From positions 126,801,001 to 126,865,000 of the forward strand of contig NC_060211.1 of NCBI RefSeq assembly GCF_021130785.1: DNA of 64,000 nt, in the 5' to 3' direction. The notes under the pieces were generated by a model. That model saw only the letters and a list, made by a program, of their open reading frames with translations. It was not told the origin of the DNA and did not search any database. A program made the translations under genes and the position numbers. The DNA is from Homalodisca vitripennis (lineage: Eukaryota > Arthropoda > Insecta > Hemiptera > Cicadellidae). Positions 48,250 through 58,479 of the stretch are shown one piece after another. Numbering within the stretch: the stretch's first letter is position 1; each line of letters starts with the position of its first letter.

Positions 48250-50452
48250 ATTTAAAAGTATAAATAACAAAATATTTATGTGTTAAAGTAAAGTTTTACA
48301 GACACCTGTAGCAAAAACATGAATTATTCAATACAGTTGTTTAGTATAAAAATAAATTTCTTAGTTTAACAATTTACCTGGGATATTAAGAAAAATTAAT
48401 TTAAAGAATTAATTGGTTGACAATTATTGTTGATCAACCATGTATAAATAATCATGATGTTGATTGTGTTGAAATGTTTGTTTGAATATCTTAACTGAAT
48501 GTTTATTAATAAAATGATTAACTTTATTGAACACATTAATGACTGCATAATGATTTGCTCAATTTATGAAACTCAATTACTGCTTCTTCTTATTACATCT
48601 GTTGTGATCATGAATTTCATTCACAATTATGATTTTTTTAAATTAAAATAATCATATCAAATATACATAAATTGGTGATGATTTGTACTTCTACAGTCAG
48701 ATTTTGCATTTTTGTTATTACACTTAGTGCTTTTTATGAATTATAATTTCAAAAAGAATGAAAGTGACAAAAAGAACCATATCTACAATATTACAGTACT
48801 GTAATACCACCACTAAACTTGGGTCGTAAATTCATACACATTGAATACCAATAATTGGACTACAATATTGCATATACCATCACTACTAACTATTTTTCAA
48901 AGAGGTTCTATTAAGACAACAGTTAAGATTATTTATTCTATTGCACTGAATGAAAGAGGAAGCTTTGAACTTTTGAAAACATCAACTTTGAACCACAAGC
49001 AAAGCCTACATTATCTTTGAATAAAATCTAAAAAGACATTGTTTTTTGTAATTTAACAAAAAATGAATGGATTATAACTCAATCAGACGACTAGTAAATA
49101 TTCTTTGTCATGCTATCTTTTTCAATTTCACAATACAAGTGGAAATTTCACACGTGATTATACAAGTACCATACTTTATTCTCAGGCCTAACAACCACAT
49201 TTCAAGACTTGCCTCAATATCTTTCCTGGAGATGACATTCTTCAACTCCTGGATCTGCGTGCCCACGTTACTAGAGGCCAGGAAACTGTACTTGTCCCGG
49301 CGGCCCACCGAGCGATCACAGCGACACTTACTTAACTCTGCCTGCAGTCGGTGGGTTTCACTTCGTAACCGCTCACATGTCACCTCCAGCTCCTTGCTTT
49401 TACTCTACACATGTCAACACACCATTTGCAATTCCTCAAATCTTTTAAGGAACTTTATTATAGAACAGGACTGAACTATAATAAAGCCAAATAAATATAG
49501 AAAAGTTCAATAAGTGCACCGATTTAAACGAAACACAATAATACAGATTTAAGTGGTAAGTAATATAAGGATAAGAAAAATCCTGGACTTTTTTTGAAAG
49601 AAAAAAAGAAAGAAAGATTCAAAGAAAAGTTTTGGAATTTAAGAAGCAAAATTTTGAGTCCATATTGAACACAGATAAAATATTGGTAGTGCCTTATATT
49701 GCTTGAATTGTAAGACTGGAAACTGATGTTTTAAATAATTGAATAACAATCTATATACGTGTTGAGGATTTCTAACATTTTTTATATTTCCCCTTTTAAC
49801 ATAGCAAAGCAACCTAATAGGAAAAATATATTGTATTTTTTATATTAACAATTCGTGTTTGGATCCTGTTGACAAACAGGTGGCTCCCCATGGCAAGGCC
49901 GAACGTATAGATTTTCCCATAAGAAACCATATCTTTACTATAAATTATAACCCATCAGTTTTAACAGATAATCACATTTTTAACAACTCATTAGCATTCA
50001 GAAACTAAAATCTAAGTTCCTGAAGTGAAACCTTCACGGATTTGAGACTTGTTCCTGTTTATAACACAGTTTCAAACTATCCCAATGTTAAAATCGGAGC
50101 CTCAGAAGCATGACTATCAGCTATCTAGTGTGCCTTCTTAACCATGTTCATACTGTCATCAAAACATGAAACAAGTACAGGTATTTATATAGAAAACTAA
50201 AAATATATATTGTATGCTATGTGTAATAATGCACATATAAATAACAACTAATTAATTGTTGATTCTGATGTTTTCAAAACAATGTACCTTGTAAGTTGTT
50301 AGTTCAATTTGTAGCTTTACAATTGTTTCTCGGGCATCTTTCAGCTGTTCTTCCAAAGCTTCAGTGGTGGTTTTTGATACCATCCCTTGCAATTGGTTTT
50401 GTAATTTTTGTTTTTCTTCAATAAGTTTAGTTTCCCTCTGCTTCCAAACTTC
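30640..50452 (-). CDS. Long coiled-coil protein, possibly CEP162-like (5' end not found)
   Basis: Ten minus-strand exons, 5' to 3': 50288-50452, 49213-49404, 45819-46022, 44543-44710, 40829-41159, 40519-40620, 40116-40225, 34987-35138, 32312-32426 and 30640-30879. They join without a phase error into 592 codons ending at TAG (30640-30642). Nearly all of the product is heptad-rich coiled coil (KLIEEKQKLQNQLQ, VSTREKEITKLTKEIEEVRL, LQEEVKRLEQDLIAMHNK), broken by a Ser/Pro/Asn linker in exon 6. VRELESIVKRRQRSESCFPV and the end YYRAQMDRILEALLELRRTK recall conserved parts of CEP162, a microtubule and axoneme-associated protein of the ciliary transition zone. That name is from memory and not searched. 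Another centrosomal coiled-coil protein is possible. The first exon found opens at an acceptor with no start codon, so upstream exons are missing. The 49213 donor is GC rather than GT. Confidence 0.75.
32689..33188 (+). mobile_element. Helitron-like non-autonomous element
   Basis: It begins TCTTATATATATAAAAATC and ends GCGAAGCCGCGGGAAACAGC then TAGT. This matches the known pattern of insect Helitron-type elements: 5' TC, a 3' GC-rich hairpin close to the end, and CTAG-type terminus. Internal motifs such as CGACTGAACCAATTTCAATC are also typical. There are no terminal inverted repeats and no coding capacity. It sits in the intron between exons 9 and 8 of the coiled-coil gene. Confidence 0.7.
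33678..33881 (-). other. Unassigned minus-strand open frame in an intron
   Basis: A 67-codon open stretch reads more like real protein than the surrounding AT-rich DNA (GVQELSQLLPQPVLDSCLQE, then VRPCVLEKLSRNES). It opens at TTG, without an ATG, and its end overlaps a possible donor (CCG|GTAATG). It could be a leading exon, a fragment of a retrocopy, or chance. It does not fit the phase of the coiled-coil gene in any way that I could show. Confidence 0.25.
35266..36030 (+). mobile_element. Degenerate LINE fragment
   Basis: Reverse-transcriptase pieces can be read: LDKGFHCLYDLIIRKLEN and SWFQVYLGKQRQLVELRHTE near 35290-35410, a YTDNT remnant of the YADD motif near 35561, then FLHITLDKKFSWTTHEDKLC near 35767. 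It ends near an AATAAAGAATATTG tail at about 36011. It is closely similar in order and wording to the copy at 46575. Inserted antisense in a coiled-coil gene intron; inactive. Confidence 0.75.
36661..36999. mobile_element. Hairpin MITE with about 40-bp inverted arms
   Basis: Left arm 36661-36699 (ATGGGAAAGAAGATATGTAA...GACGCTTACATG) is nearly the reverse complement of right arm 36960-36999 (CATGTAAGCGTCTTTACCAT...TTTCCCAT). About 260 bp lie between them. The outer flanks diverge, so this is either a MITE or an inverted duplication. No coding content. Confidence 0.55.
37000..40115. other. Intron 7 remainder of the coiled-coil gene
   Basis: Mostly featureless AT-rich DNA. At 39230-39640 scraps of broken frames (for example NNCKNYINRRGDVMAFIS) suggest an old mobile element that I could not name. 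Confidence 0.35.
41680..42264 (+). mobile_element. Second Helitron-like element, 3' end clear
   Basis: It ends GTGCGAAGCCACACGTAACA then GCTAGT at 42264, the same 3' signature as the element ending at 33188. The start is not certain; about 41680 is a guess from the change in texture. Lies in the intron between exons 5 and 4 of the coiled-coil gene. Confidence 0.5.
42324..43078. mobile_element. Foldback element with about 270-bp inverted arms and 8-bp target duplication
   Basis: Left arm 42324-42607 and right arm 42815-43078 are close reverse complements, beginning and ending GGTAATTCTAAGCAATATAT. The flanks carry the direct repeat AAAAACTT on both sides (42316-42323 and 43079-43086), a clean 8-bp target duplication. 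The arms differ mainly by a stretch of about 20 nt near 42459-42476, present only in the left. Inner arm parts are GC-rich (CAAAGCGCTGCGCAGCGGGC). The middle, about 207 bp, has no open frame. An 8-bp duplication fits hAT-type or Mutator-type non-autonomous elements. Confidence 0.85.
43465..44168 (+). mobile_element. piggyBac-like element with transposase N-terminal remnant
   Basis: TTAA bounds it on both sides (43465-43468 and 44165-44168). The ends read TTAACCTATTGGCTACAAA and, on the complement of the right, TTAACCCATTCACTACCAA. A perfect palindrome GACGGACACTGTCCGTC lies at 43531-43547. The open frame 43813-44013 reads acidic and serine-rich, then TWEWTWQANDLHNF and FSGRSGINP, and resembles the region of piggyBac transposases just before the catalytic core; the core itself is gone. 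So this is an internally deleted copy. It lies in the intron between exons 5 and 4 of the coiled-coil gene. Confidence 0.65.
44937..44998. repeat. Single arm of the 5576 hairpin MITE family
   Basis: GTGAAGGTAACAGGAATTTT through GCCATTGTTCAGTGATACAA aligns with the left arm and first loop bases of the element at 5576. The matching right arm is missing. Position is intron 3 of the found part of the coiled-coil gene. Confidence 0.55.
46575..48250 (+). pseudogene. LINE reverse transcriptase, the best preserved copy, frameshifted
   Basis: In order are a FAPTNEKEVLEIISSLKSKL start, NYRPISLISTFSKIIEKI, HQHGFLKGRSTLSAL, VDYSKAFDCLGHELI, RGVPQGSVLGPFLFVLFTND, the catalytic MYADDTTLLL (about 47326), KLLGVTIDSDLSWTTHVNNL, and a C-terminal YNALPESLKNLN stretch ending at 48140. 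At least three frameshifts break it (near 46770, 46990 and 47465). The endonuclease domain is absent, so it is a 5'-truncated insertion. The 3' end has AATAAAGCATTTTGATTGAT with a tetranucleotide run to 48250. It lies antisense in a coiled-coil gene intron of about 3.2 kb. Family is Jockey-like or RTE-like. Confidence 0.88.
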
Positions 50453-52456
50453 CTGTAACAATTATTAACTGTTACTGAATGCAATGGTTTTATTGTATTA
50501 ATTAAATAAAATGTCATATTTCAATTTCATAAATAAGAATAAAAATATATTGCATATAGATATAAAATTATATATTGATTTTGAACTGTTGTTAAATATG
50601 TAATGTGGAGGTGAAAAAGTGTTGTGCGTATAAAAATATTCTGTCTTACTCCATTCAAAATCTAACTTATTATCAGAGGAATAATAAAATGCTGATTACA
50701 CATAAACTGGATACCCTGGGAAGGTAACATATTTAAAGCAAAGAGTAACACCTGTGACCTGTAGTCAATTGGAAAAATTACAATTTTGCTTCATTTGGGA
50801 CAGCAGACTTGTAGACTAGTTATCTTCTTCCACATACAAACTCACAAAACTAAAATAAGAATTAATTATATCATTCTAGACCTAATTTTATTAGAAAAAT
50901 TACTAATTTAAGAAATAGATTTCATTACAATTTTCACATTGCACTCGTTTCTCATAACTGAATTCCCGGAAAATTGTTTCACTGAGTATGGCCAACCAAC
51001 TCAAAACCACCAGTCTGAAAATGTATGTATATGAAAATATTATAAGATAAAAGGCGACCTTTAAAAAGAAAAATTACCATAATTTTCAATAGATTAAAAA
51101 TTACACTTCTTGCAGTTTACCTAAACAAACTAAATTAAGTTCTTTTTTTGCCTCAACTATTTCACAATATAGACCAAAAATAAAATATAATATGTTAGAC
51201 ATGGTAAGCAATTTCCTGTAGGTACCTTTAGTCTTTTTTATAATAAATTTTTAAATATCTCTTAAGGTTTCAAAATAGTGGCCATTCAAAGTTTGGTAAA
51301 GTAATTTTTATATCTCTCAGTTATTTAGAACTCTCTGGTCATCTCCATGTATGTTCTTATATGTTTTTGGTGTCTCATAAGGTTTCTGGCCATAGCAAAT
51401 TTTGTGAAGTATAGTATAGTGATAATTTTGAAGATATATTAATAACTAATTTATTGTTAAAAGCTACAAAAACTTTTAATTAACTTTAAAATATGCTAAT
51501 TCAATTTTATAAAACTGTCAATTTTACTAAAATTTACATAAAAACAAACAAAATATACAAACCCTGCCTTAAATACAAACAGCACAATATTTTATGTACT
51601 ATGGTTGGAAGAACAATAACTAAAATTAGTTATTTTCAATATTCAACTAAATATGAATTCTATGTGAATCCACTTAAAAATGTTCCACAAAAGTACAAAA
51701 AAAATATAATTTATCCTTATTTTTCATTTCATGATAAAAACTTGTGCACAAAACGTGTCTTAATAGCTTTTTTGTTTCTCTTTGTTCTTTACCAAAGTTT
51801 TTGTGAAATTCTGCATAAAACATTTTCAACTCCCCGTTTATTTTGGAAGTATGTAGTATTATTTTTTTAAACAATTTTTACTTAAAGAATAGCAAAACAA
51901 ACTTGTCACACCATTTATTGGTAAAGGATTTTTTAAATAACAGCTCAAACAAGAAGCGAGATAAGACATAGCATCAAAGAAACATTGTTTTGTTTCTTTT
52001 AAGCCATTTACCCGTTCACCAACCAGTTTGACTATCCAATTTTGAAATAACCTATAAATCCTAGAATAGGAGAGCTAAACTACTCCAATCATCTGACTTA
52101 GTCAAGAAAAAAAAACAGGGCTTCATTAAAGTGTAATATTTGAGGTAAGATTTTATCATTAATTTCTTATGTTTAATGTAGGAAAGAACCCTACATTTAC
52201 TCTGTAAAAGAATGCACAGTAAATAAATCAATCAATAACCAATCAGGGAGTAGATTTTCCTAAGTGACTTTTAACGTTAGAAAACTTTGAAAAGGGAATT
52301 TTCGACCACTTCAGATTTAATATTTTCTTTATACATCTTGAGATGGAAATGGCTCTGGATATGAAATGTTGGTATGCTTGGGAAAATAAACTCACACACA
52401 AACCGTGTTGGTGTCTTGACCTTTCACACCTTTTTTCAAAAGGAAGGAATGCATGA
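50453..52456. other. AT-rich DNA upstream of the first coiled-coil exon found
   Basis: No further minus-strand exon with a proper acceptor and donor was recognised, although one is required somewhere upstream. Open frames at 51493-51874 on both strands are AT-driven. Confidence 0.4.
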
Positions 52457-52894
52457 ATGAGCTCTATTTCCATGACCGTGGATAATGCCCCAACCATATT
52501 GCAGGATATGCAAGCTAAATTGCAGTTAGTAACAGAGTTAATTGACCCACTAACACATTGTTGCAATTTGAAGGACAAATTCCTCGATTTGTATGAGAAG
52601 AAAGATCTGTTGACAAGTTCAGATCCCTGTGGGCGAACGGGAGCGGCCGGTGACCGGTTCCTCTGCTGTCTTGGCCGTCACTTCACATTGACATCGAGAA
52701 CGGGCCGGGCCGGCTCCCACTCGTCCAACGGGACTGCGGCGATGACCTGGGACAACTCGCGGCCCCGCCTCGCTCTGACCGGGTCAAAGGTCTTTGACTG
52801 CCTACAAGATTGCGTCCAATCATTAACCGCTGTGTTCGGTGATTCTCCTCGTATGATGGATGCTCGGCGAGACGCGAGTTCTGCTGCCAACTGA
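52457..52894 (+). CDS. Uncharacterised open frame running into a GC-rich block
   Basis: A 145-codon plus-strand frame starts ATGAGCTCTATTTCCATG. Its first 54 residues look like ordinary protein (DMQAKLQLVTELIDPLTHCC, then KDKFLDLYEKKDLLTS), helical and without low complexity. After about 52620 base composition changes sharply to GC-rich and the translation becomes arginine, serine and glycine rich, as if reading through a boundary. I do not recognise either part. The first half could be an exon or a transposon-derived fragment, and the second half a promoter island or unrelated insertion. Confidence 0.3.
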   Translation: MSSISMTVDNAPTILQDMQAKLQLVTELIDPLTHCCNLKDKFLDLYEKKDLLTSSDPCGRTGAAGDRFLCCLGRHFTLTSRTGRAGSHSSNGTAAMTWDNSRPRLALTGSKVFDCLQDCVQSLTAVFGDSPRMMDARRDASSAAN

Positions 52895-53060
52895 CCGAGG
52901 ATGCGCCGATCACGTGTGAAAGTCCCCAAAGCTCATTGATTGCCCGGTCACAGTCACGACGGTGGTTTCACTGCTTGTGACCAACATAATAGACCCACTG
53001 TTCTGATGCACCGCGAAAGCGACCATTTAGGCCTCTTGTCGCGCGAGCCTCTTACAAAAT
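52620..53060. other. GC-rich block in AT-rich surroundings
   Basis: It is rich in CpG and GGCC runs (GGGCCGGGCCGGCTCCCACT, CTCGCGGCCCCGCCTCGCTC), unlike anything else between the CP-2 end and the CP-3 promoter except 54990-55080. Overlapping open frames occur on both strands. A CpG-rich promoter, perhaps of the coiled-coil gene whose 5' end is missing, or foreign sequence, are both possible. I could not match it to ribosomal or small structural RNAs by eye. Confidence 0.4.
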
Positions 53061-53409
53061 AACGTACCGTGAATACCCGAGTGCTCGTTTACTTTACACC
53101 CCCCCCCCTTCTTCACCAACCAGGTGGCCCTCATTAAGTGGCGTTTTGGAACTAAACCGCGTCCAAAATAAACTACAAATGAACCAACTCTGAACTTGTA
53201 CAAATATTTGTTAGTACAGTTGTCTTCGTCTGAGTAGTCTATTGGATTGTGCATATTTCTGCCTCCACATCTTACACAAACGTTGGTACCGTACAACATG
53301 TAAAACACGAGTGTGGAAGTCACTGAACCGACAGCCGCCTGTGTGCAAACAAAAGACGGTCGCCCACACGCTGGATTGTGAATAATCTAAAATTAATGAC
53401 CGCAGGAAC

Positions 53410-53532
53410 ATGCCATCATTAGCGAAGGCTAGGCCATCAACAGATTACATTATCAATGATCCTTTCCGCATCCCAGAATTGGATACAAATTTTCCGTTAC
53501 AACTTCCTGATTTATTTGATCTTTTATTGTAA
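53410..53532 (+). other. 40-codon open frame, not recognised
   Basis: ATG to TAA encodes MPSLAKARPSTDYIINDPFR then IPELDTNFPLQLPDLFDLLL. The composition is protein-like, but no family or splice context is seen. Confidence 0.2.
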
Positions 53533-54448
53533 ATATCCCAACACCATAATAAAGATATTGTAACATATTTTCTTTACTATGGTAACTTAATTCAACATTC
53601 AGTTGATTTAAATAATTTTGTTACATGCAAGATTTTTGTATGTAGAGGCCTTTTTCAGAGAAACCACAAGTCAAATCACATTTCAGGCCTACTGCAATAT
53701 AGTCTTAGGCCACATTAAAAGTGTCAGGCTTCATCACAACTTACAATAAAATTTAGAGGTATTAGTATTAATAACTAACCATCAGACGTAGTCTTTTATC
53801 ACGCTGACTGAGGCTATTCAACTTAAATTTACATATGAGCATGATGGTTTCAAGTATGTCACGCTAAAACAATTGTGCCTGTGTACAAACAAATCCATGA
53901 GAGAGTCTGTAGTGAAGTAGTACTACCTATATGAAATAAACGTTTACAGACATATAACTTTATATAAGTAGTCTTTGCCTGAGCCAACCATGAACTCAGT
54001 CAAGACTCATGACTGATAGGGAGGACTTCGGTAGACAGTTTTATACTTATACGTCCTGGGATGGTAGGCCTACACCTCCCTGAGTTAATCTTGCCCTCCG
54101 TAAACTTGCAGTAGCTTATTCTTGCTGGCTTGGATGCATATTAGGTTAAAATATCGTGTCATTAAGGTCCCTTAAGGTTCGAACAGAGGTTAGATGTGCT
54201 CAAGTGGTCACCTCCCACTGCTGAGAGACACGTGCTCAGGTTTTCTGGATATGTAACCCTCAGTGATTGTAACAATCAGTAAGTAATCTACTGTTCACAG
54301 TTATAAGACTTCAGTTACAGTGTTTAATACACAAGTGAAGAGAAATTAGGCCAAGGAATTACTTCACAGGACAAGGTTACAGACGGGTGCAATTTAAGAA
54401 AGATTCCAGTAATGTTAAAAAGCCATTCCTAAGGAGTTACAGTTATGT

Positions 54449-55012
54449 TTTCGTCACAGTATTAATAGTTTGTTCATTATTTACATATTTCTTTTTGAAA
54501 ATTAATTTATGGACGAGGTGGAGCGGAAAGGATTTCGCTTGTCATCTGCACTATACAGTGATTGGTCTAAAGAGTTGTCAGATCAAGTTATAGTTTACTA
54601 CGGACAGTCATGTTTTAACACAAACGGGACAGCTCGTTAGTAAATAACATAAGTAATATTTTTGTCATAGTATTAATAGTTTGGTTATTATTTACACATT
54701 TTTTTCGAAAATTAATTTATGAACGTGGTGGAGCGGAACGAATTTCGCTTGTCATCTGCACTATACAGTGATTGGTCTAAAGAGTTGTCAGAACAAATTA
54801 TAGTTTACTACGGACATCGTATTCGTCACAGTATTAATAGTTTGTTCATTATTTACACATCTATTTTCGAAAATTAATTTATTCTCGTGGTGGAGCGGAA
54901 CGAATTTCGCTTGTCATCTGCACTATACAGTGATTGGTCTAAAGAGTTGTCAGACCAAGTTATAGTTTACTACGGACAGTCATGTTTTAACACAAACGGG
55001 ACAGCTCGCTAG
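54449..55012. repeat. Three-copy tandem repeat, unit about 160-190 bp
   Basis: Copies lie at about 54449-54640, 54661-54817 and 54822-55012. All share TTCGCTTGTCATCTGCACTA, TACAGTGATTGGTCTAAAGA, GTTGTCAGA and TATAGTTTACTACGGACA. Copies 1 and 3 also share a tail, GTCATGTTTTAACACAAACG then GGACAGCTCG, that copy 2 lacks. Copies differ by scattered substitutions. It resembles repeats found in LTR or subterminal regions of transposons and is followed by a GC-rich patch. Confidence 0.8.
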
Positions 55013-57267
55013 CGGGGGCGTCGTAGGGCTGATATTTATTGGCCTCGCGGGCGCCGCTCTTCCTTTACACACACTACAGATTGCGAACCTTTGACATTTA
55101 AATTAGCGGGGTATTTTAAATGGCAGGGGTCCAGTCTCCAGCTCTTACAGCCGTTATCCGACGAACACATATTTTCCCAGTTTCCAGTTTCTAGACTATA
55201 CTGCTAGGTAAAAAGTTGATAACTCATCCTTTGCTTGCGTCCCAAAACCTCTTGTGCCTCTGGTGGGTCCTGGCCCATTTACTAAAGAGGCCTTTCTTTG
55301 TTCATAAGAGAAAAGTCTTTCTAACCCGAACTACGCCCTTAACGTCAAATTTTGGATTCCCCGATATAATGAGCAAAGTAAAGAGCGATTATGTATCTTA
55401 CATCATCCTGTGAGGAATATCGAGAAGTCGATAAGGATCATTCTCAAATAATATTTTATATAAATGCTTACACTTCTATTCATAAAATTACTAACACCAC
55501 AAGACATAAATGCATTAAAGAGAATTCAGCATTAAAAGTTAAATATCATTTACCAACTGCCTTAAACAAAATTGAATGAATCAAATATAAAGTGTATTAT
55601 TATTAAATCAAACTAAAAAAACCAATTCAATTTCACATGAAATTTTGTATAAACAAATTATAGCCATTATTTTCTAAGTTAGTGAAGTTTTCAATGGCTG
55701 TATTTTACCACCTACACAGACATGTATTTCTGAGATTATTTATAATCAGTCCGCTATCATTTTGACCAGTGTTCAGTTACATCATACACAGCTCGAGCTT
55801 TGTACTCGTGTACAATTGTTTACTAATGGCTTCCGTCTACTTTTCAGGTCTGGGAAAATCCGTTCTCACACCAGCCCGAAAATAAAAATGTTAAATTAAT
55901 ATTTAGAAAATTGTACTGTTTTTTTTTATATTAACTGTACATTATTAATTTTCTGTACGAAATCAGGAAATTTCCATCTTTTTCTGTATTTTACATTAAG
56001 AAAATGTATTTATAGTTCATAATGTCAACAATAATGCATGGACCACTCTAGGTGTTAGCCATCTTATATGAATTTGTAGTTAAGTCACTCAATAGACATA
56101 CTATAATAAGTATATTATACATAATTTTTAATAAAACAAAAACGTTAACATTTTAAAGACCACTTTTGTTTTATTAAACATTATTTTATTAAACGGTTTC
56201 TTAATTTAAACCAATCAAACATAGATATTTTTAATGATAATTTGGAAAATATTTTAAAGATATGCAGCAACCTTTTATTTTGATTTAATTTATTGTTCAT
56301 TGTAGAAGTGTATGTGTACAATGAAGCAAGTTGTTATTTTTTTTAAATTGTATAGAGTTCATTTATTTATGTTGTGTAAAGAAATTTTAATATTAATTTG
56401 TGTAACTGCCAGCAGTTTAGTTTAGTTTAGTTTGTTATGTAAAGTTCATATTGAGAGTACATTAATTTTAGTTAGGATAGCTGTTTTGGGAATAATTGAA
56501 GGTTTTGTACTTTGTTTGTGCTATATCATGTCCTGTAGCTGTCATGTAAAATTGAAAATAAATAAATAAATTATTTATGACGCTTCACACTATATTATAA
56601 ATTATACTTCAAAATACCATAATGTACGGCTGTGTATCAAAATTGTTTTCACGGAATGTGCTAATAAAATATTAAAAAGAACTTTTTATATTTTATTAAA
56701 TATTATGTAGAACTTTGTTGGAATTTTGTATCACTAATATATACGAGGATAATGTATCACTCGTACATGTACATAAGCTTTGGATAAGAGTTTTAGGAAA
56801 ACAATGTTTTAATCCTACTAAAAAATGCTAAATCGGAGTACGGTGAAATCTCTCTGCGACCTTTCTATTGTTTAATGATTCCGTGATATTTATTTAAGAC
56901 GTTGGAAGGCCAAAGCTTGGATTTGGGTTCGATACAATGCACTTAAGTTGTGCATTCGGTTTTCTTTTAGTTTTTTTTTTATATATTCACAGCTCTGATA
57001 AAGCCTTTGATGGACAAAACCAATATTAAACATAATTTCCTCTCGCCACGAAAAATTATAGATATTAAAAATAACACTGTTTGGCAACTGTATACACAAT
57101 CCCAAGAAAATATTTAGTGCGCTAAAACCCAAACCTGTTTTACAGTTATTACCTGCTGCAGGGCAGGCCTCCCTTATCTTATCAGTTTTGAGGAAGTCCA
57201 GTATCATATTCAGTTTCTGTTTGGAATTAACAAAGTTAAGTCGTGTTTTGTGATACTTTACGTTGAA
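55013..57267. other. Non-coding region
   Basis: GC-rich to about 55080, then AT-rich. Near 56400-56575 a sequence with GTTTAGTTTAGTTTAGTTTG and a final AATAAATAAATAAATTATTT looks like the 3' end of a transcript or retroelement in plus orientation; no matching coding part was found. The minus frame at 56890-57207 was not recognised. Confidence 0.35.
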
Positions 57268-58337
57268 ATGGAATGTTTAAGTGAACAAGAGCGTATTATG
57301 ATCCTAATGATGCGAGGCTACGGAGTCCCGGTGAGATCTTATGATGAAGTAAGGAATTTATTTAATGACACTTCTCAATCGAAACCCTGTATCCAAATCA
57401 GGAGTTCAAAAAGCAATCCAACGTTTCCAGGAACTAGACTGCGTTAAAGACCACTCCAAATGGACGACCAAAATCGGCTACAAACGAAGCATTGTCACTT
57501 GACGTTTTACAGCCTGTTGCAGAAGATCCTCATGCCTCAACAAGAAATTTTTCTAAAATATTAGGCATATTTCAAACATAAGTTTGTAAAGTTTTACATG
57601 ACAGTGGTTATAAAGCGTACAAAGTTCGTTTAGTTCATGATGTTTAGTAGGACGATTGTGACCGTCGAGTAGAATTTTGTGAAAAAATGATGCGGAACAT
57701 TGAAATTAATACAATTAGATTAAATGACATTGTTTTCTCAGATAACAGACTTTCATGTTAAACGGTAACGTTAACAGACACAATGCTCGTTATTGGGCCA
57801 ATGTTAACCCTTAATGGATGAGAGAGTAACATACCCAGCACCCTGAAAAATTAAACGTTTGGCTTGGCATTGTGAGGTATCAGTTTGTTGGGTCTTTTTT
57901 ATTGATGGATACCTTAATGCCGAGGTAAACCAGGAAATGTCACAAAATAAGGTAAATCCAGGTATCCAAGCAGCAACCAACAATTGTAATGAAGTTTGGT
58001 TCCAGCAAGATGGAGCACCTCCACACTATGGCCTGCATGTCCGCGAGTATTTAAACAATACTTTTCAAATCGCTGGATAGGCAGAAGATGAAGTATCGAG
58101 TGGCCACAAAGATCGCCAGATCTATCTCCACTTCATTACTTTGTGTGAGGTCACATTAAAAACAACGTCTACAAAACGAAACCCCATTGCATTAATGACC
58201 TTACAGACAGAATAGACGCGGAAATTTTTACAAAAAAAGTCCCGCGTGAATCATACAGCGTGCCGTTTCAAGTTTCTACAACAGGCTTGGATATTGTCAA
58301 ACTGTCTTGGGACAGCAAGTTTGAACATCTGATATAA
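57268..58337 (+). pseudogene. Dead Tc1/mariner-superfamily transposase
   Basis: It starts MECLSEQERIMILMMRGYG with a helix-turn-helix-like N-terminus. After frameshifts come NGRPKSATNEA, YKAYKVRLVHD, IVFSDNRLSC (the first catalytic Asp region, 57730-57760), VWFQQDGAPPHYG (second catalytic Asp, about 57996-58032) and, in another frame, RSPDLSPLHYF (third catalytic region, about 58099-58140), then FYNRLGYCQ. Multiple stops make it inactive. The end repeats were not identified. Confidence 0.8.
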
Positions 58338-58479
58338 AAAAACACATGTTAGTAAGTTTTAGCAGTTTTATTGCTTAACGTAAATTGTAATTACATTTGA
58401 TGTTGTAACTTTACATTTAAAATTGTTTAACTGTCCCCTGAAAAGCCCATTTTGGGGAAATTGTTTGCTTTTGTTTCCT

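Noticed and set aside
49108..49212. Extension of the 49213-49404 exon using a GT donor further downstream
   Set aside because: The nearest GT (GCAA|GTCTTG) ends in phase 1 and breaks the frame with the next exon; the GC donor keeps it.
52620..53060. GC-rich block considered as a ribosomal RNA or other structural RNA fragment
   Set aside because: No conserved rRNA, 5S, SRP or RNase P stretch that I know could be found on either strand.
54449..55012. Tandem repeats considered as a CRISPR array
   Set aside because: Units are 160-190 bp without short regular repeats and spacers, in a eukaryotic genome.
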